Shown here: in pieces, positions 1 through 6,440 of the stretch
How the letters are laid out: the number at the start of each line of letters is the position of its first letter
How positions within the stretch are numbered: position 1 is the stretch's first letter
Assembly (NCBI GenBank): GCA_029260435.1
Contig: JAJDDG010000062.1
Coordinates: 1 to 47,922, forward strand
From: Phycisphaerales bacterium
GTDB taxonomy: Bacteria > Planctomycetota > Phycisphaerae > Phycisphaerales > UBA1924
DNA: 47,922 bases
Direction: 5' to 3'
Notes under the pieces: model-generated
The model's input: the letters and a program-made list of their open reading frames with translations, nothing else
What the model was told of the DNA's origin: nothing
Databases searched by the model: none
Position numbers and translations under genes: made by a program

Positions 1-627
1 GCCGGCACCTCCCACATCTCCGTCATCGATCAACACAACAACGCCGTCGCCTGCACCGAAACCATCAACACCGAGTGGGGCTCCCTCCTCGCCGTCCCCG
101 AGTTCGGATTCCTCCTGAACAACGAAATGGACGACTTCGCAACACACCCCGGAAAGCCAAACTACTACGGGCTCATCCAGTCCGACCGCAACGCCCCCGA
201 ACCCCACAAAAAACCACTCTCCTCCATGTCGCCCACAATCGTCCTCGATGCAAACGGCGACCCCGAGATCATCACCGGCGCATCAGGCGGCCCGCGCATC
301 ATCTCCGCCGCCCTGCAAACAATCCTCAATGTCATCCTCTTCGACATGCCCGCGTCTCGCGCCGTCGCCGCCCCGCGCTTCCACGACCAGTGGCTCCCCC
401 TCGGCATCTACTTCGAGACAACCGCCCACACATACGACCCCACCGCACCTTCACACAACATGCCCTTCGCAGCCGCGCACCCCGATGTCATCGCCGACCT
501 CCGCGCACGTGGGCACACAATCCTCTCGCGCAAAGACATCGCCAAAGCCCAGCTCATCCGACGCGTCACCGATGGCTGGCAAGCAGCTTCCGATCCCCGC
601 AAGGGCGGCACTCCCGCTGGCCACTAA
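1..627 (+). CDS. ggt: Gamma-glutamyltransferase, C-terminal part (5' end outside window)
   Basis: The 208 visible residues correspond to the small catalytic subunit of gamma-glutamyltransferase, an N-terminal nucleophile hydrolase that cleaves gamma-glutamyl bonds (glutathione and similar) in the periplasm or outside the cell. The third visible residue is the Thr of GTSHISVID, matching the TTHYSVVD autoprocessing and nucleophile site of E. coli Ggt. Further family motifs are LLNNEMDDF (about 38-46), PLSSMSPTIV (about 72-81, oxyanion SSM) and GASGGPRI (about 94-101). The open frame starts at base 1, so the large subunit and signal peptide lie upstream of the window. The gene ends in TAA and is followed directly by a hairpin-repeat cluster. 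The family is confident; substrate preference is not visible. Confidence 0.9.
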   Translation, partial: AGTSHISVIDQHNNAVACTETINTEWGSLLAVPEFGFLLNNEMDDFATHPGKPNYYGLIQSDRNAPEPHKKPLSSMSPTIVLDANGDPEIITGASGGPRIISAALQTILNVILFDMPASRAVAAPRFHDQWLPLGIYFETTAHTYDPTAPSHNMPFAAAHPDVIADLRARGHTILSRKDIAKAQLIRRVTDGWQAASDPRKGGTPAGH

Positions 628-640
628 AGCACGTTCCTTC

Positions 641-856
641 TCGTGCCACTGACCCGTCTACGGGTCAGTGTTCCCCTGTCTATCTTTTCTCGGGTGCCGT
701 GGTACAGGCGCAGCCTGAACCACGATCAACAAACCAGCAATCCGGCTCCTCCCTCTGTGCGGTTTTCTCGCTCTTGTTCCTCAGAAAAATGCCACGCGCA
801 AGCGTGGCAGAAAAACAACATCTTCAAGAGGGGGTGCGGGGGATTCTTCCCCCGCA
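641..856 (+). repeat. Composite intergenic hairpin-repeat cluster, copy A
   Basis: Most of the 404-base gap between ggt and the tRNA gene is four hairpin modules: CACTGACCCG-TCTA-CGGGTCAGTG (647-670, perfect 10-bp stem); CGTGGTaCAGGC-GCA-GCCTGaACCACG (698-724); GCCACGC-GCAA-GCGTGGC (791-808); and TGCGGGGG-N6-CCCCCGCA (835-856). Every module has relatives elsewhere in the window, and the last two recur as a unit at 4538-4613 with compensated stem changes. No protein-coding signal is seen. The family resembles REP-type dispersed repeats in size and placement; no associated transposase is in the window. Confidence 0.8.
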
Positions 857-969
857 GCGCATCACATCAAAACACCCGCAATGAACGGATCGATACCTCG
901 ATACAGTTCGACAATGCGGTGCGCAGGCGCACCCAGCTCGAACGCACCAGATGAAACGAGACCCCGCGC

Positions 970-1006
970 AAAAATAAAAGGACCCCAGCCGCGAAGGCCA
1001 GGGTCC
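970..1006 (-). terminator. Rho-independent terminator of tRNA-Ile
   Basis: Read on the minus strand, GGACCC-TGGCC-TTCG-CGGCT-GGGGTCC is followed by TTTTATTTTT. It lies just downstream of the tRNA gene and has a typical stem, UUCG-type loop and U tract. Confidence 0.75.
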
Positions 1007-1031
1007 ATGGGGGTGGGGGGGCAAATTAAAG

Positions 1032-1105
<74 letters not shown>

Positions 1106-1122
1106 CCTGCAGGGTCTGAACT

Positions 1123-1151
1123 AGTGTATCAACGGCAACCCAACCTGTCAT
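1123..1151 (-). promoter_or_regulatory. Sigma70-type promoter of tRNA-Ile
   Basis: On the minus strand ATGACA (1146-1151) and TACACT (1123-1128) are separated by exactly 17 bases. Each is one or two bases from the -35 and -10 consensus. The predicted start is about 10 bases before the tRNA 5' end. Confidence 0.65.
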
Positions 1152-1281
1152 CTTGAATGCATAAATTCACAAAATATCCACACAGATCCCAAAAACCCAA
1201 TTATCAGCCCAATAACAGCGATTTCGCCGCCATTCTATCCACACGCCCTTCCCCCCAACCCGGGATCAACACCTCAGGTTT

Positions 1282-2376
1282 TCACCCAAGCACGTCTTCC
1301 CGATCAAAGAACCGCAGCCCCATCGCTTCCTTCGCCATCGCGAGCGTCTCTTCCGCGATCACATTCGCCCTCTTTGTCCCCTCGCGGATGATCTCGATCA
1401 CCTCTTTGTCCCCCGCCGCGCCCTCGTACCGCGCCCGCCGCTCGCGGATCGGTTCAAGCAACTCGTTCACCGCCTCGATCACGTGCACTTTCACGTGCCC
1501 GTCCCCAAGATTGTCGCCCTTGCGGTACCGCTCCTTCAGTTCGTTCACGAACCCCTCATCCTTGATGAAGATCTCCGCATACTCGAACACCGGATTGATC
1601 TCCGGATCGCCAGGCTGATCAGGATCCCTGCTCTGCCCAGGGTACATCGCCCCGATCTTCTTCTTCACCTGTTTCGCGGTGTCGCTCAGATAGATCGCGT
1701 TGTTGAGCGACTTGCTCATTTTCTGCTCGCCGTCCGTTCCGACAAGCCGACCCACCTTCCCAATCAGCGCCTCCGGGATCGGGAACACACCACCCGCGCC
1801 CGCGTAATCCGCGTCCTCCGTCTTCGGATCAACGCCGCAGAACACCTGATCAAAACGCCGCGCCACCTCCCGGCACATCTCGATATGCGGCACCTGATCC
1901 ACGCCAACCGGGATATACGCCGGGCGAAACGCAAGAATGTCCGCGCACTGACCAACCGCGTACATCGGGAATCCAAACGGATACTGATCCCCAAGACCCT
2001 TCGACTCGATCTCCGTCTTGAGCGTCGGGTTCCGCATCACTCTGTTGAACGGCACCAGCATCGCAAAGAACCACGTCAGCTCCGCAATCGCCGGCACCTC
2101 CGTCTGCAGCACAACCGCCGAGCGCTCCGGATCAATCCCGCACGCAAGCCAGTCCTTCACAATCTCGATCGTGTCTTCGCGGATCTGCTCGTACTGCTCA
2201 GCCCGCGTCGTAAACGCGTGCATGTTCGCAAGCAGGAAGTAGCACTCGTACCCCTCCTGCACCTTCAGCCGGTTCTCGATCGAACCAACGTAGTGCCCGA
2301 GGTGCAGCCTGCCAGTCGGCGTGTCACCCGTCAGCACCCGCGCCATCCTGCCCGATTGTGTTGCTGTTTCACTCAT
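1282..2376 (-). CDS. trpS: Tryptophan--tRNA ligase
   Basis: Charges tRNA-Trp with tryptophan in the cytoplasm. The 364-residue protein has the class I synthetase signatures: TGRLHLGHYVG with HLGH at 25-28 (HIGH motif) and GEQKMSKS with KMSKS at 219-223. TrpRS-type blocks between them include VLQTEVPAIAELTWFFAML and PVGVDQVPHIEMCREVARRF. The length is close to bacterial TrpRS (about 330-365). The ATG at 2376 has no strong Shine-Dalgarno; an internal ATG at codon 11 would still keep HLGH. It is read toward the tRNA-Ile gene and separated by 39 bp from the protease gene upstream on the same strand, so the two may share a transcript. Confidence 0.96.
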   Translation of the reverse strand: MSETATQSGRMARVLTGDTPTGRLHLGHYVGSIENRLKVQEGYECYFLLANMHAFTTRAEQYEQIREDTIEIVKDWLACGIDPERSAVVLQTEVPAIAELTWFFAMLVPFNRVMRNPTLKTEIESKGLGDQYPFGFPMYAVGQCADILAFRPAYIPVGVDQVPHIEMCREVARRFDQVFCGVDPKTEDADYAGAGGVFPIPEALIGKVGRLVGTDGEQKMSKSLNNAIYLSDTAKQVKKKIGAMYPGQSRDPDQPGDPEINPVFEYAEIFIKDEGFVNELKERYRKGDNLGDGHVKVHVIEAVNELLEPIRERRARYEGAAGDKEVIEIIREGTKRANVIAEETLAMAKEAMGLRFFDREDVLG

Positions 2377-2415
2377 CGCCGGGCAAGGGTACCAACACCG
2401 CCCAACCCCGTCCGC

Positions 2416-3312
2416 CTACCCCGCCAGCGCCATCCCGATGTTCGCCGCGTTGAAGATCCCATGCACGATCACCCCCGCCCACACACCCCCCGTCCGCTCC
2501 CGCACCACACCCAGCAGGCAACTCAATACAAACAGCGGCACCAACGCCTGCCCGTCCACCGACGGGATATGGATGAGCGCAAACACCACGCTCGTCCCCA
2601 GAATCGCCACCCACCGCCGCCCGCCCAGCCACCGCCCGAGCCCCTCCTGCACGAACCCCCGAAAAATCACCTCCTCCACCACCGGCGCGATCACAACCAC
2701 ATACCCGATCGCCAGCCACCACCACCCGCCCATCGCCCCCTCGCGATCCACAAGCAGCGCCAGCGCCTCGTGCGCCAGCGCATCAGGTGTCTCCTTCAGG
2801 ATCAACCCCGCGATAAACTGCGCCGCCACACCCACCGTCAGCACAACCCCAACACTCAATATGCCCCACCCGAGCCCCGCGCCAAGGTCCGACCCGCGAA
2901 CACCCCGGATGATCCGCCGCACCATCCCCCGCGTCGCGATCCACCCCGCCGCAAAGCCCAACCCCGCCCCAACCCCGCCCCCGAGCCCCATCAACCCGAG
3001 CCCGCGCATCGTCCCCACCTCGAGCCCCAGCAACTCAACGGCGCTCCCCCCGCCGAGTTGCTGCCCGAGCCAGATCATCACCCCGCACAACAGCACAAGC
3101 TCCCCCGCCAACCCGCCCCGCTCTCCACTCCCCTCGCCCAACCGCCAGAGCCCCCGTGCCCAGATCAGCGCCGTCCCGACCGCCCCCGCCGCCAGCACAA
3201 CCCCCCTCACCGCCGTATCCGCGCTGCCCAGAACCCCGCCGCCACCAATCCCCATCCAAACTCCCAGAATCCCAACCGAGAACACACCCCACCGTGCCGA
3301 TACTCTTTGCAT
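2416..3312 (-). CDS. CPBP-family intramembrane metalloprotease
   Basis: A 298-residue polytopic membrane protein of the CPBP (Abi, formerly CAAX-protease-like) family. The C-terminal half carries the three family motifs: EEVIFR (Glu213, Glu214, Arg218), FALIH (244-248) and HGIFNAAN (His284, Asn288). The N-terminal half is made of hydrophobic segments rich in Gly and Ala. Bacterial members act in membrane proteolysis, bacteriocin self-protection or protein anchoring; the substrate cannot be told here. A longer open frame reaches back to 3633, but that part is antisense to trpC. The ATG at 3312 leaves a sensible first membrane segment and lies only 4 bp from the divergent trpC start. Confidence 0.85.
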   Translation of the reverse strand: MQRVSARWGVFSVGILGVWMGIGGGGVLGSADTAVRGVVLAAGAVGTALIWARGLWRLGEGSGERGGLAGELVLLCGVMIWLGQQLGGGSAVELLGLEVGTMRGLGLMGLGGGVGAGLGFAAGWIATRGMVRRIIRGVRGSDLGAGLGWGILSVGVVLTVGVAAQFIAGLILKETPDALAHEALALLVDREGAMGGWWWLAIGYVVVIAPVVEEVIFRGFVQEGLGRWLGGRRWVAILGTSVVFALIHIPSVDGQALVPLFVLSCLLGVVRERTGGVWAGVIVHGIFNAANIGMALAG

Positions 3313-3316
3313 CCGT

Positions 3317-4150
3317 ATGCCAGGCTCACCCTCCGCAACCCTCCGCCAGATCCTCGACCACAAGCGCAAAGAGGTCGCCCAGACCCAGCGCGATGTCCCT
3401 ATTGATGAACTCAAAGAACGCATCTCCGAACTCGGCAGACCCCGCAACTTCTTCGCCGCCGTCACAAAGCACGAAGACCCGAACCACACCGCGATCATCG
3501 CCGAGATCAAGCGCAAAAGCCCCTCCGCCGGGTGGATACGACCCGAGTACGAATCAGATGACTTCGACCCCGTCGCCATCGCCCGACAGTACCACGACGC
3601 CGGCGCAGCCGCGATCTCCTGCCTCACCGACAACCGCTTCTTCGCCGGCTCACTGAGTTATATCCACGCCATCCGCGACGCCATCCCACTCCCCGTCCTC
3701 CGCAAAGACTTCATCATCGACCCCTACCAGGTCTACGAAGCCCGCGCCGCCGGCGCAGACGCCATCCTCCTCATCGCCGAAGCGCTCCGCGAGTCCATGC
3801 TGATCGACCTCATGATCCTCGCCCGCGACCTCCAGCTCACCGCGCTCGTCGAAATCCATTCAATGGAAAACCTCCTGCGCGTCCGTCCCCACGTCGGATT
3901 CCCGCTCCGCTCCTACTCCCTGCTCGGCATCAACAACCGCGACCTCGAAACAATGACCACCGATCTCGCCCACACCACAAGACTCGTAGACCTTGTGGAC
4001 GACCCCCGCGTCCTCGTCTCCGAGTCGGGAATCAAAACACCCGAGCACCTCGCCACCCTCCGCAAGGTCGGCGTCCGCACCGCCCTCGTCGGCGAAGCAC
4101 TCATGCGCACCGACAACCCCGGCGCTGCCCTCCGCGCACTGCTCAAGTAA
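3317..4150 (+). CDS. trpC: Indole-3-glycerol phosphate synthase
   Basis: Catalyses ring closure of CdRP to indole-3-glycerol phosphate in tryptophan biosynthesis. The 277-residue protein is a single (beta/alpha)8 barrel with the expected landmarks: AEIKRKSPSAG (catalytic Lys at about 65), LRKDFIIDPYQVYEARAAGAD (Lys130), ALVEIHSMENL, LLGINNRDLETM and VSESGI near the phosphate site. Length and motif order are normal. It stands alone rather than in a trp operon. The chosen ATG is the first one before LRQILDHKRKEV. An in-frame extension upstream to 2321 is low-complexity Pro/Ser antisense to the protease gene. Its promoter must overlap the first codons of that gene. Confidence 0.95.
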   Translation: MPGSPSATLRQILDHKRKEVAQTQRDVPIDELKERISELGRPRNFFAAVTKHEDPNHTAIIAEIKRKSPSAGWIRPEYESDDFDPVAIARQYHDAGAAAISCLTDNRFFAGSLSYIHAIRDAIPLPVLRKDFIIDPYQVYEARAAGADAILLIAEALRESMLIDLMILARDLQLTALVEIHSMENLLRVRPHVGFPLRSYSLLGINNRDLETMTTDLAHTTRLVDLVDDPRVLVSESGIKTPEHLATLRKVGVRTALVGEALMRTDNPGAALRALLK

Positions 4151-4313
4151 CACGCACGCCCCCCTCTCGGGTGGCATGCCCACGCGCCGGGTGCCGTGGT
4201 ACAGCGCAAGCTGAACCACGTTCAATACCGAACCCATGACCGGTGCTTCCCCCTCCCGTGCCACTGACCGGTCCTCGGGTCAGTGTTTCTCCCCCTCCAC
4301 TTCCTCACAAAAA

Positions 4314-4531
4314 CGGGACATTAGCCCTTTGGTGCATCGGGGAGAACACCCAAGCGCGATTGACCGGATAGGGCAACCACGTTCCGGTTCAACGTCCGCG
4401 ATATGGGCGAGTGGCCGCGGTTCAATGCTGCAATGCGTGATATCGTCGGCAAGCGCCTGACCTACAAAGAGCTAACCGGTGGAGCGGTGCGTTGAGTCGC
4501 TACGTTCGATGCGTGAAAGGGCTAATGACCG
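4314..4531. mobile_element. MITE-like element with 25-bp terminal inverted repeats
   Basis: The left end (4314-4339, CGGGACATTAGCCCTTTGG...GCATCG) and the reverse complement of the right end (4507-4531, CGGTCATTAGCCCTTTCAC...GCATCG) match at about 20 of 25 positions, including an unbroken ATTAGCCCTTT. Both ends are flanked by AAAA (left 4309-4313, right 4532-4535), which fits a short target duplication. In repeat copy A the flanks are continuous (CTCAGAAAAATGCCACGCG), so the element appears to be an insertion into a pre-existing repeat. At 218 bp it cannot encode a transposase, so it would be non-autonomous or an internally deleted insertion sequence. Confidence 0.65.
4364..4495 (+). pseudogene. 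Possible C-terminal remnant of a gene inside the MITE-like element
   Basis: Between an in-frame stop (4361-4363) and TGA at 4493-4495 is a protein-like stretch: TFRFNVRDMGEWPRFNAAMR, continuing IVGKRLTYKELTGGAVR. Its composition (mixed charged and aromatic residues) is unlike the Pro/Ser/Arg-rich shadow frames around it. It ends 12 bp before the right inverted repeat, where a transposase would be expected to end. I do not recognise the family. It could be the tail of a deleted transposase, or a chance open frame with ATG at 4403. Confidence 0.35.
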
Positions 4532-4694
4532 AAAATCGTGACGCGCAAGTGGGGGGCAGCGTCACAGAAACACAACACTTCCCCGAAGGGGTGTGGGGGA
4601 CACCTCCCCCACATCTCAATCAATTACACGGATCCCCCAACCGGAACAGCACATAACTAATGTCGTTTACATGAATCACACTGTTGCAGGTTCA

Positions 4695-4729
4695 ATATCC
4701 CAATTTGGGATTATTCGATATTGGGATTC
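4695..4729 (+). promoter_or_regulatory. Controller-protein operator (two C-box-like sites) before the restriction operon
   Basis: The first site is ATATCCC-AATTT-GGGATTA (4695-4713), containing the perfect 15-base palindrome ATCCCAATTTGGGAT (4697-4711). A second, weaker site follows at 4711-4729 with the same spacing and a good right half (GGGATTC). The centres are 16 bp apart, like the tandem left and right operators of C-protein-regulated restriction systems. The same palindrome precedes the methyltransferase gene at 6372-6390. Confidence 0.75.
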
Positions 4730-4761
4730 TACTGCTCATATCAAGACGTGAGGACGAAGTG

Positions 4762-5004
4762 GTGCGAAAGTCTGTTTTTACTCCATTGTATGACCAGTTG
4801 CGCGAGCTCTTGGTTGAAGCTCGTACTACCAAGGGAGTAACTCAAGCCGAACTTGCCGAACTCCTCGATCGACCACAATCGTTCGTATCGAAGTACGAAC
4901 GAGGAGAGCGTAGGTTGGACATTGTCGAACTCCTTGAGGTAACTGATGCACTCGGAATAAATCCCGCAAGATTCATCGAACGAATCCGCAGAACCAAGTC
5001 GTGA
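4762..5004 (+). CDS. Restriction-modification controller protein (XRE/C-protein type)
   Basis: A small (80-residue) all-helical DNA-binding protein of the XRE superfamily. The helix-turn-helix is TQAELAELLDRPQSFVSKYE at about 27-46, followed by a dimerisation-like helix. Size and layout match C proteins, which delay nuclease expression until the host DNA is methylated. I chose the GTG at 4762 (GTG at 4759 is equally possible) because GAGGACGA lies 5-12 bases upstream and the frame before it runs through the operator. It is 13 bp upstream of the nuclease gene and probably cotranscribed with it. It should bind the ATATCCC-N5-GGGAT sites at 4695-4729 and 6372-6390, an inference from their placement. 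Confidence 0.8.
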   Translation: MRKSVFTPLYDQLRELLVEARTTKGVTQAELAELLDRPQSFVSKYERGERRLDIVELLEVTDALGINPARFIERIRRTKS

Positions 5005-5017
5005 AGAGGCCGGAGCC

Positions 5018-5635
5018 ATGAATAGCAATAAAGAGACCATTCTCGACAGATGGGAAATAACCACCCGAGAACTAACAGAACTTGTAGACGAGAATCCCAG
5101 TCTTCGCGGGATGATGCTTGGATATGTAGCTGAGCATAAATTTCGGCTACTTGTTGAAGATCATCCCGAAATATCAGATACCAAGAAATTCGATGATCAC
5201 GATCGTAAAAAGAAAAGTGATCGCGTAATCCTTTACAAGGGAAAAGAATTCTCCATCGAAGTGAAATCTCTTCAAACAAAGCTGGTGACCCAAGATGGTA
5301 GTATCTGGCGAGGAAAAGCCCAAGTAGACGGAAGCGATCGAAGAGAAGTTCTTTTCCCAGATGGCACAACGCTAACCACTACATTACTGCTTAGAGGACA
5401 GTTTGATATTTTGGCAGTAAACTGTTTTGCCTTTGAAAACAAGTGGAACTTTGTCTTCGCTCTAAATAGAGATCTACCGAAATCGACTTACAAAAAATAC
5501 AGCGAGGCTCAGCGAGATCAGCTTATCGCTTCTTTAGTGCCCGTTTCTTGGCCACCCGAGCTTCCCTTTGTGGATGATCCTTTTCCACTGGTTGAGAAGT
5601 TGCATCAGGAACGGAAAGCACATAAGGATTCGTGA
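5018..5635 (+). CDS. Putative Type II restriction endonuclease (PD-(D/E)XK fold)
   Basis: A 205-residue protein whose role is assigned mainly from context: it follows a C-protein-like regulator and converges with a DNA methyltransferase. The sequence supports this with a plausible PD-(D/E)XK core: [18 protein letters not shown] supplies Asp68 and Glu81-Val-Lys83, with Glu39 in a helix ahead of it. The start is well marked (GAGGCCGGAG before ATG). Base composition is clearly less GC-rich than the surrounding genes (many AAA, GAA and ATA codons), which suggests horizontal acquisition. The last 113 bases overlap the 3' end of the methyltransferase gene on the other strand. The cut site cannot be predicted. 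Confidence 0.72.
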   Translation: MNSNKETILDRWEITTRELTELVDENPSLRGMMLGYVAEHKFRLLVEDHPEISDTKKFDDHDRKKKSDRVILYKGKEFSIEVKSLQTKLVTQDGSIWRGKAQVDGSDRREVLFPDGTTLTTTLLLRGQFDILAVNCFAFENKWNFVFALNRDLPKSTYKKYSEAQRDQLIASLVPVSWPPELPFVDDPFPLVEKLHQERKAHKDS

Positions 5636-6362
5636 GAAATTTCTTTTTGTTCGTCTTGATAAAGATCAGAAAATAGGAGTGGTTCTTTCTCGCATGCTCC
5701 TGCTTCTTGAGTCTTGATATCACAGGCCTGTTAGTTCGGACAACTACAAAAATATCCTTGCAGTAGAAGCCGTGCCGAGCGTATTCGTTAATGATCTCAA
5801 TATGTGTAAGCCACTGTCGGTTGGCACTAACCTCGTCTTGGCATTTTACGATCAAAACACCATTGGATCGGAGGACGCGGTGGGCTTCGATACCCGCCTT
5901 GAAATATAGATCTACAACTGCTCCGTGCCACTTAGGTCCTGATCCCGTAGTCGGCTTTCCGTCACTGTAGTTTTCTCGAAATGCAGCGTGACTTCCACCG
6001 CCAGCCATGTTCGTAGAAGAAGAGCGAAAAAGACCTTCCATGTAGGGAGGGTCTAAGACAACACAGTCCATGGTCTCGTCTTCATATGGGAGATCACGAC
6101 AATCCACACCGGACTTCAGATCTGTTGCCAGAACTTCGTATTGGTTGGGTTGAACATTCTTCCAAAAAACGCCTTTTCCCCAAGTCACATCAGCGACCTT
6201 GGAACCTGCCGGGACATGGAGTGCGAGCACTTGTGGAAACACTTCAGCATTCCCCGCAACATGAGCGCTCAATGTCACTTCGGAGGTTGTGACTCCTCCC
6301 GCAACACGACGAGGCTTGCCATTCGATGTCGCTTCAGGGAAGAGCAAATCTGTAGTTTCCAT
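5523..6362 (-). CDS. DNA methyltransferase (DPPY, N6-adenine or N4-cytosine type) of the restriction system
   Basis: Modifies host DNA so the partner nuclease does not cut it. In the 279-residue reading the AdoMet-binding motif I is [12 protein letters not shown] (about 57-67), an acidic residue follows at Asp81, and catalytic motif IV is LDPPY (Asp104-Tyr107). A later strand, [10 protein letters not shown], fits a conserved core strand of these enzymes. The frame is open back to 6407, but the ATG there lies upstream of the palindromic operator. Starting at the ATG at 6362 places the operator 10 bases before the gene, as in leaderless or short-leader C-regulated methylase genes, so I prefer 6362. 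The gene ends inside the nuclease gene. AT-rich like its partner. Confidence 0.85.
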   Translation of the reverse strand: METTDLLFPEATSNGKPRRVAGGVTTSEVTLSAHVAGNAEVFPQVLALHVPAGSKVADVTWGKGVFWKNVQPNQYEVLATDLKSGVDCRDLPYEDETMDCVVLDPPYMEGLFRSSSTNMAGGGSHAAFRENYSDGKPTTGSGPKWHGAVVDLYFKAGIEAHRVLRSNGVLIVKCQDEVSANRQWLTHIEIINEYARHGFYCKDIFVVVRTNRPVISRLKKQEHARKNHSYFLIFIKTNKKKFLTNPYVLSVPDATSQPVEKDHPQREARVAKKRALKKR

Positions 6363-6371
6363 AGAGCAACG

Positions 6372-6390
6372 ATATCCCGTTTTGGGATAT
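6372..6390 (-). promoter_or_regulatory. Operator at the methyltransferase promoter, matching the C-box
   Basis: ATATCCC-GTTTT-GGGATAT is a perfect 7+7 palindrome with a 5-base spacer. It has the same half-sites and spacer length as the first operator before the controller gene. Its position immediately ahead of the methylase ATG suggests the controller protein also regulates methylase transcription. Confidence 0.75.
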
Positions 6391-6440
6391 AGATCAACCG
6401 CTCTCATCGCGCTATCTCATTTCTTCTCGACGACGCCACG

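Larger units (their letters stand above)
4195..4613 (+). repeat. Composite intergenic hairpin-repeat cluster, copy B
   Basis: The 600-base gap between trpC and the restriction system holds relatives of copy A: CGTGGT-ACAGC-GCAA-GCTGA-ACCACG (4195-4220), CACTGACC...GGTCAGTG (4262-4285), GTGACGC...GCGTCAC (4538-4565) and TGTGGGGG-N6-CCCCCACA (4592-4613). The last stem differs from copy A (TGCGGGGG/CCCCCGCA) by one C:G to T:A pair exchange, which keeps the pairing. A 218-bp inverted-repeat element sits inside this copy at 4314-4531, at a point where copy A is continuous. Confidence 0.75.

Noticed and set aside
1483-3405. 640-codon open frame on the plus strand
   Set aside because: It is antisense to trpS and the protease gene, rich in Arg, His and Pro, and without any motif: a typical shadow frame in GC-rich DNA.
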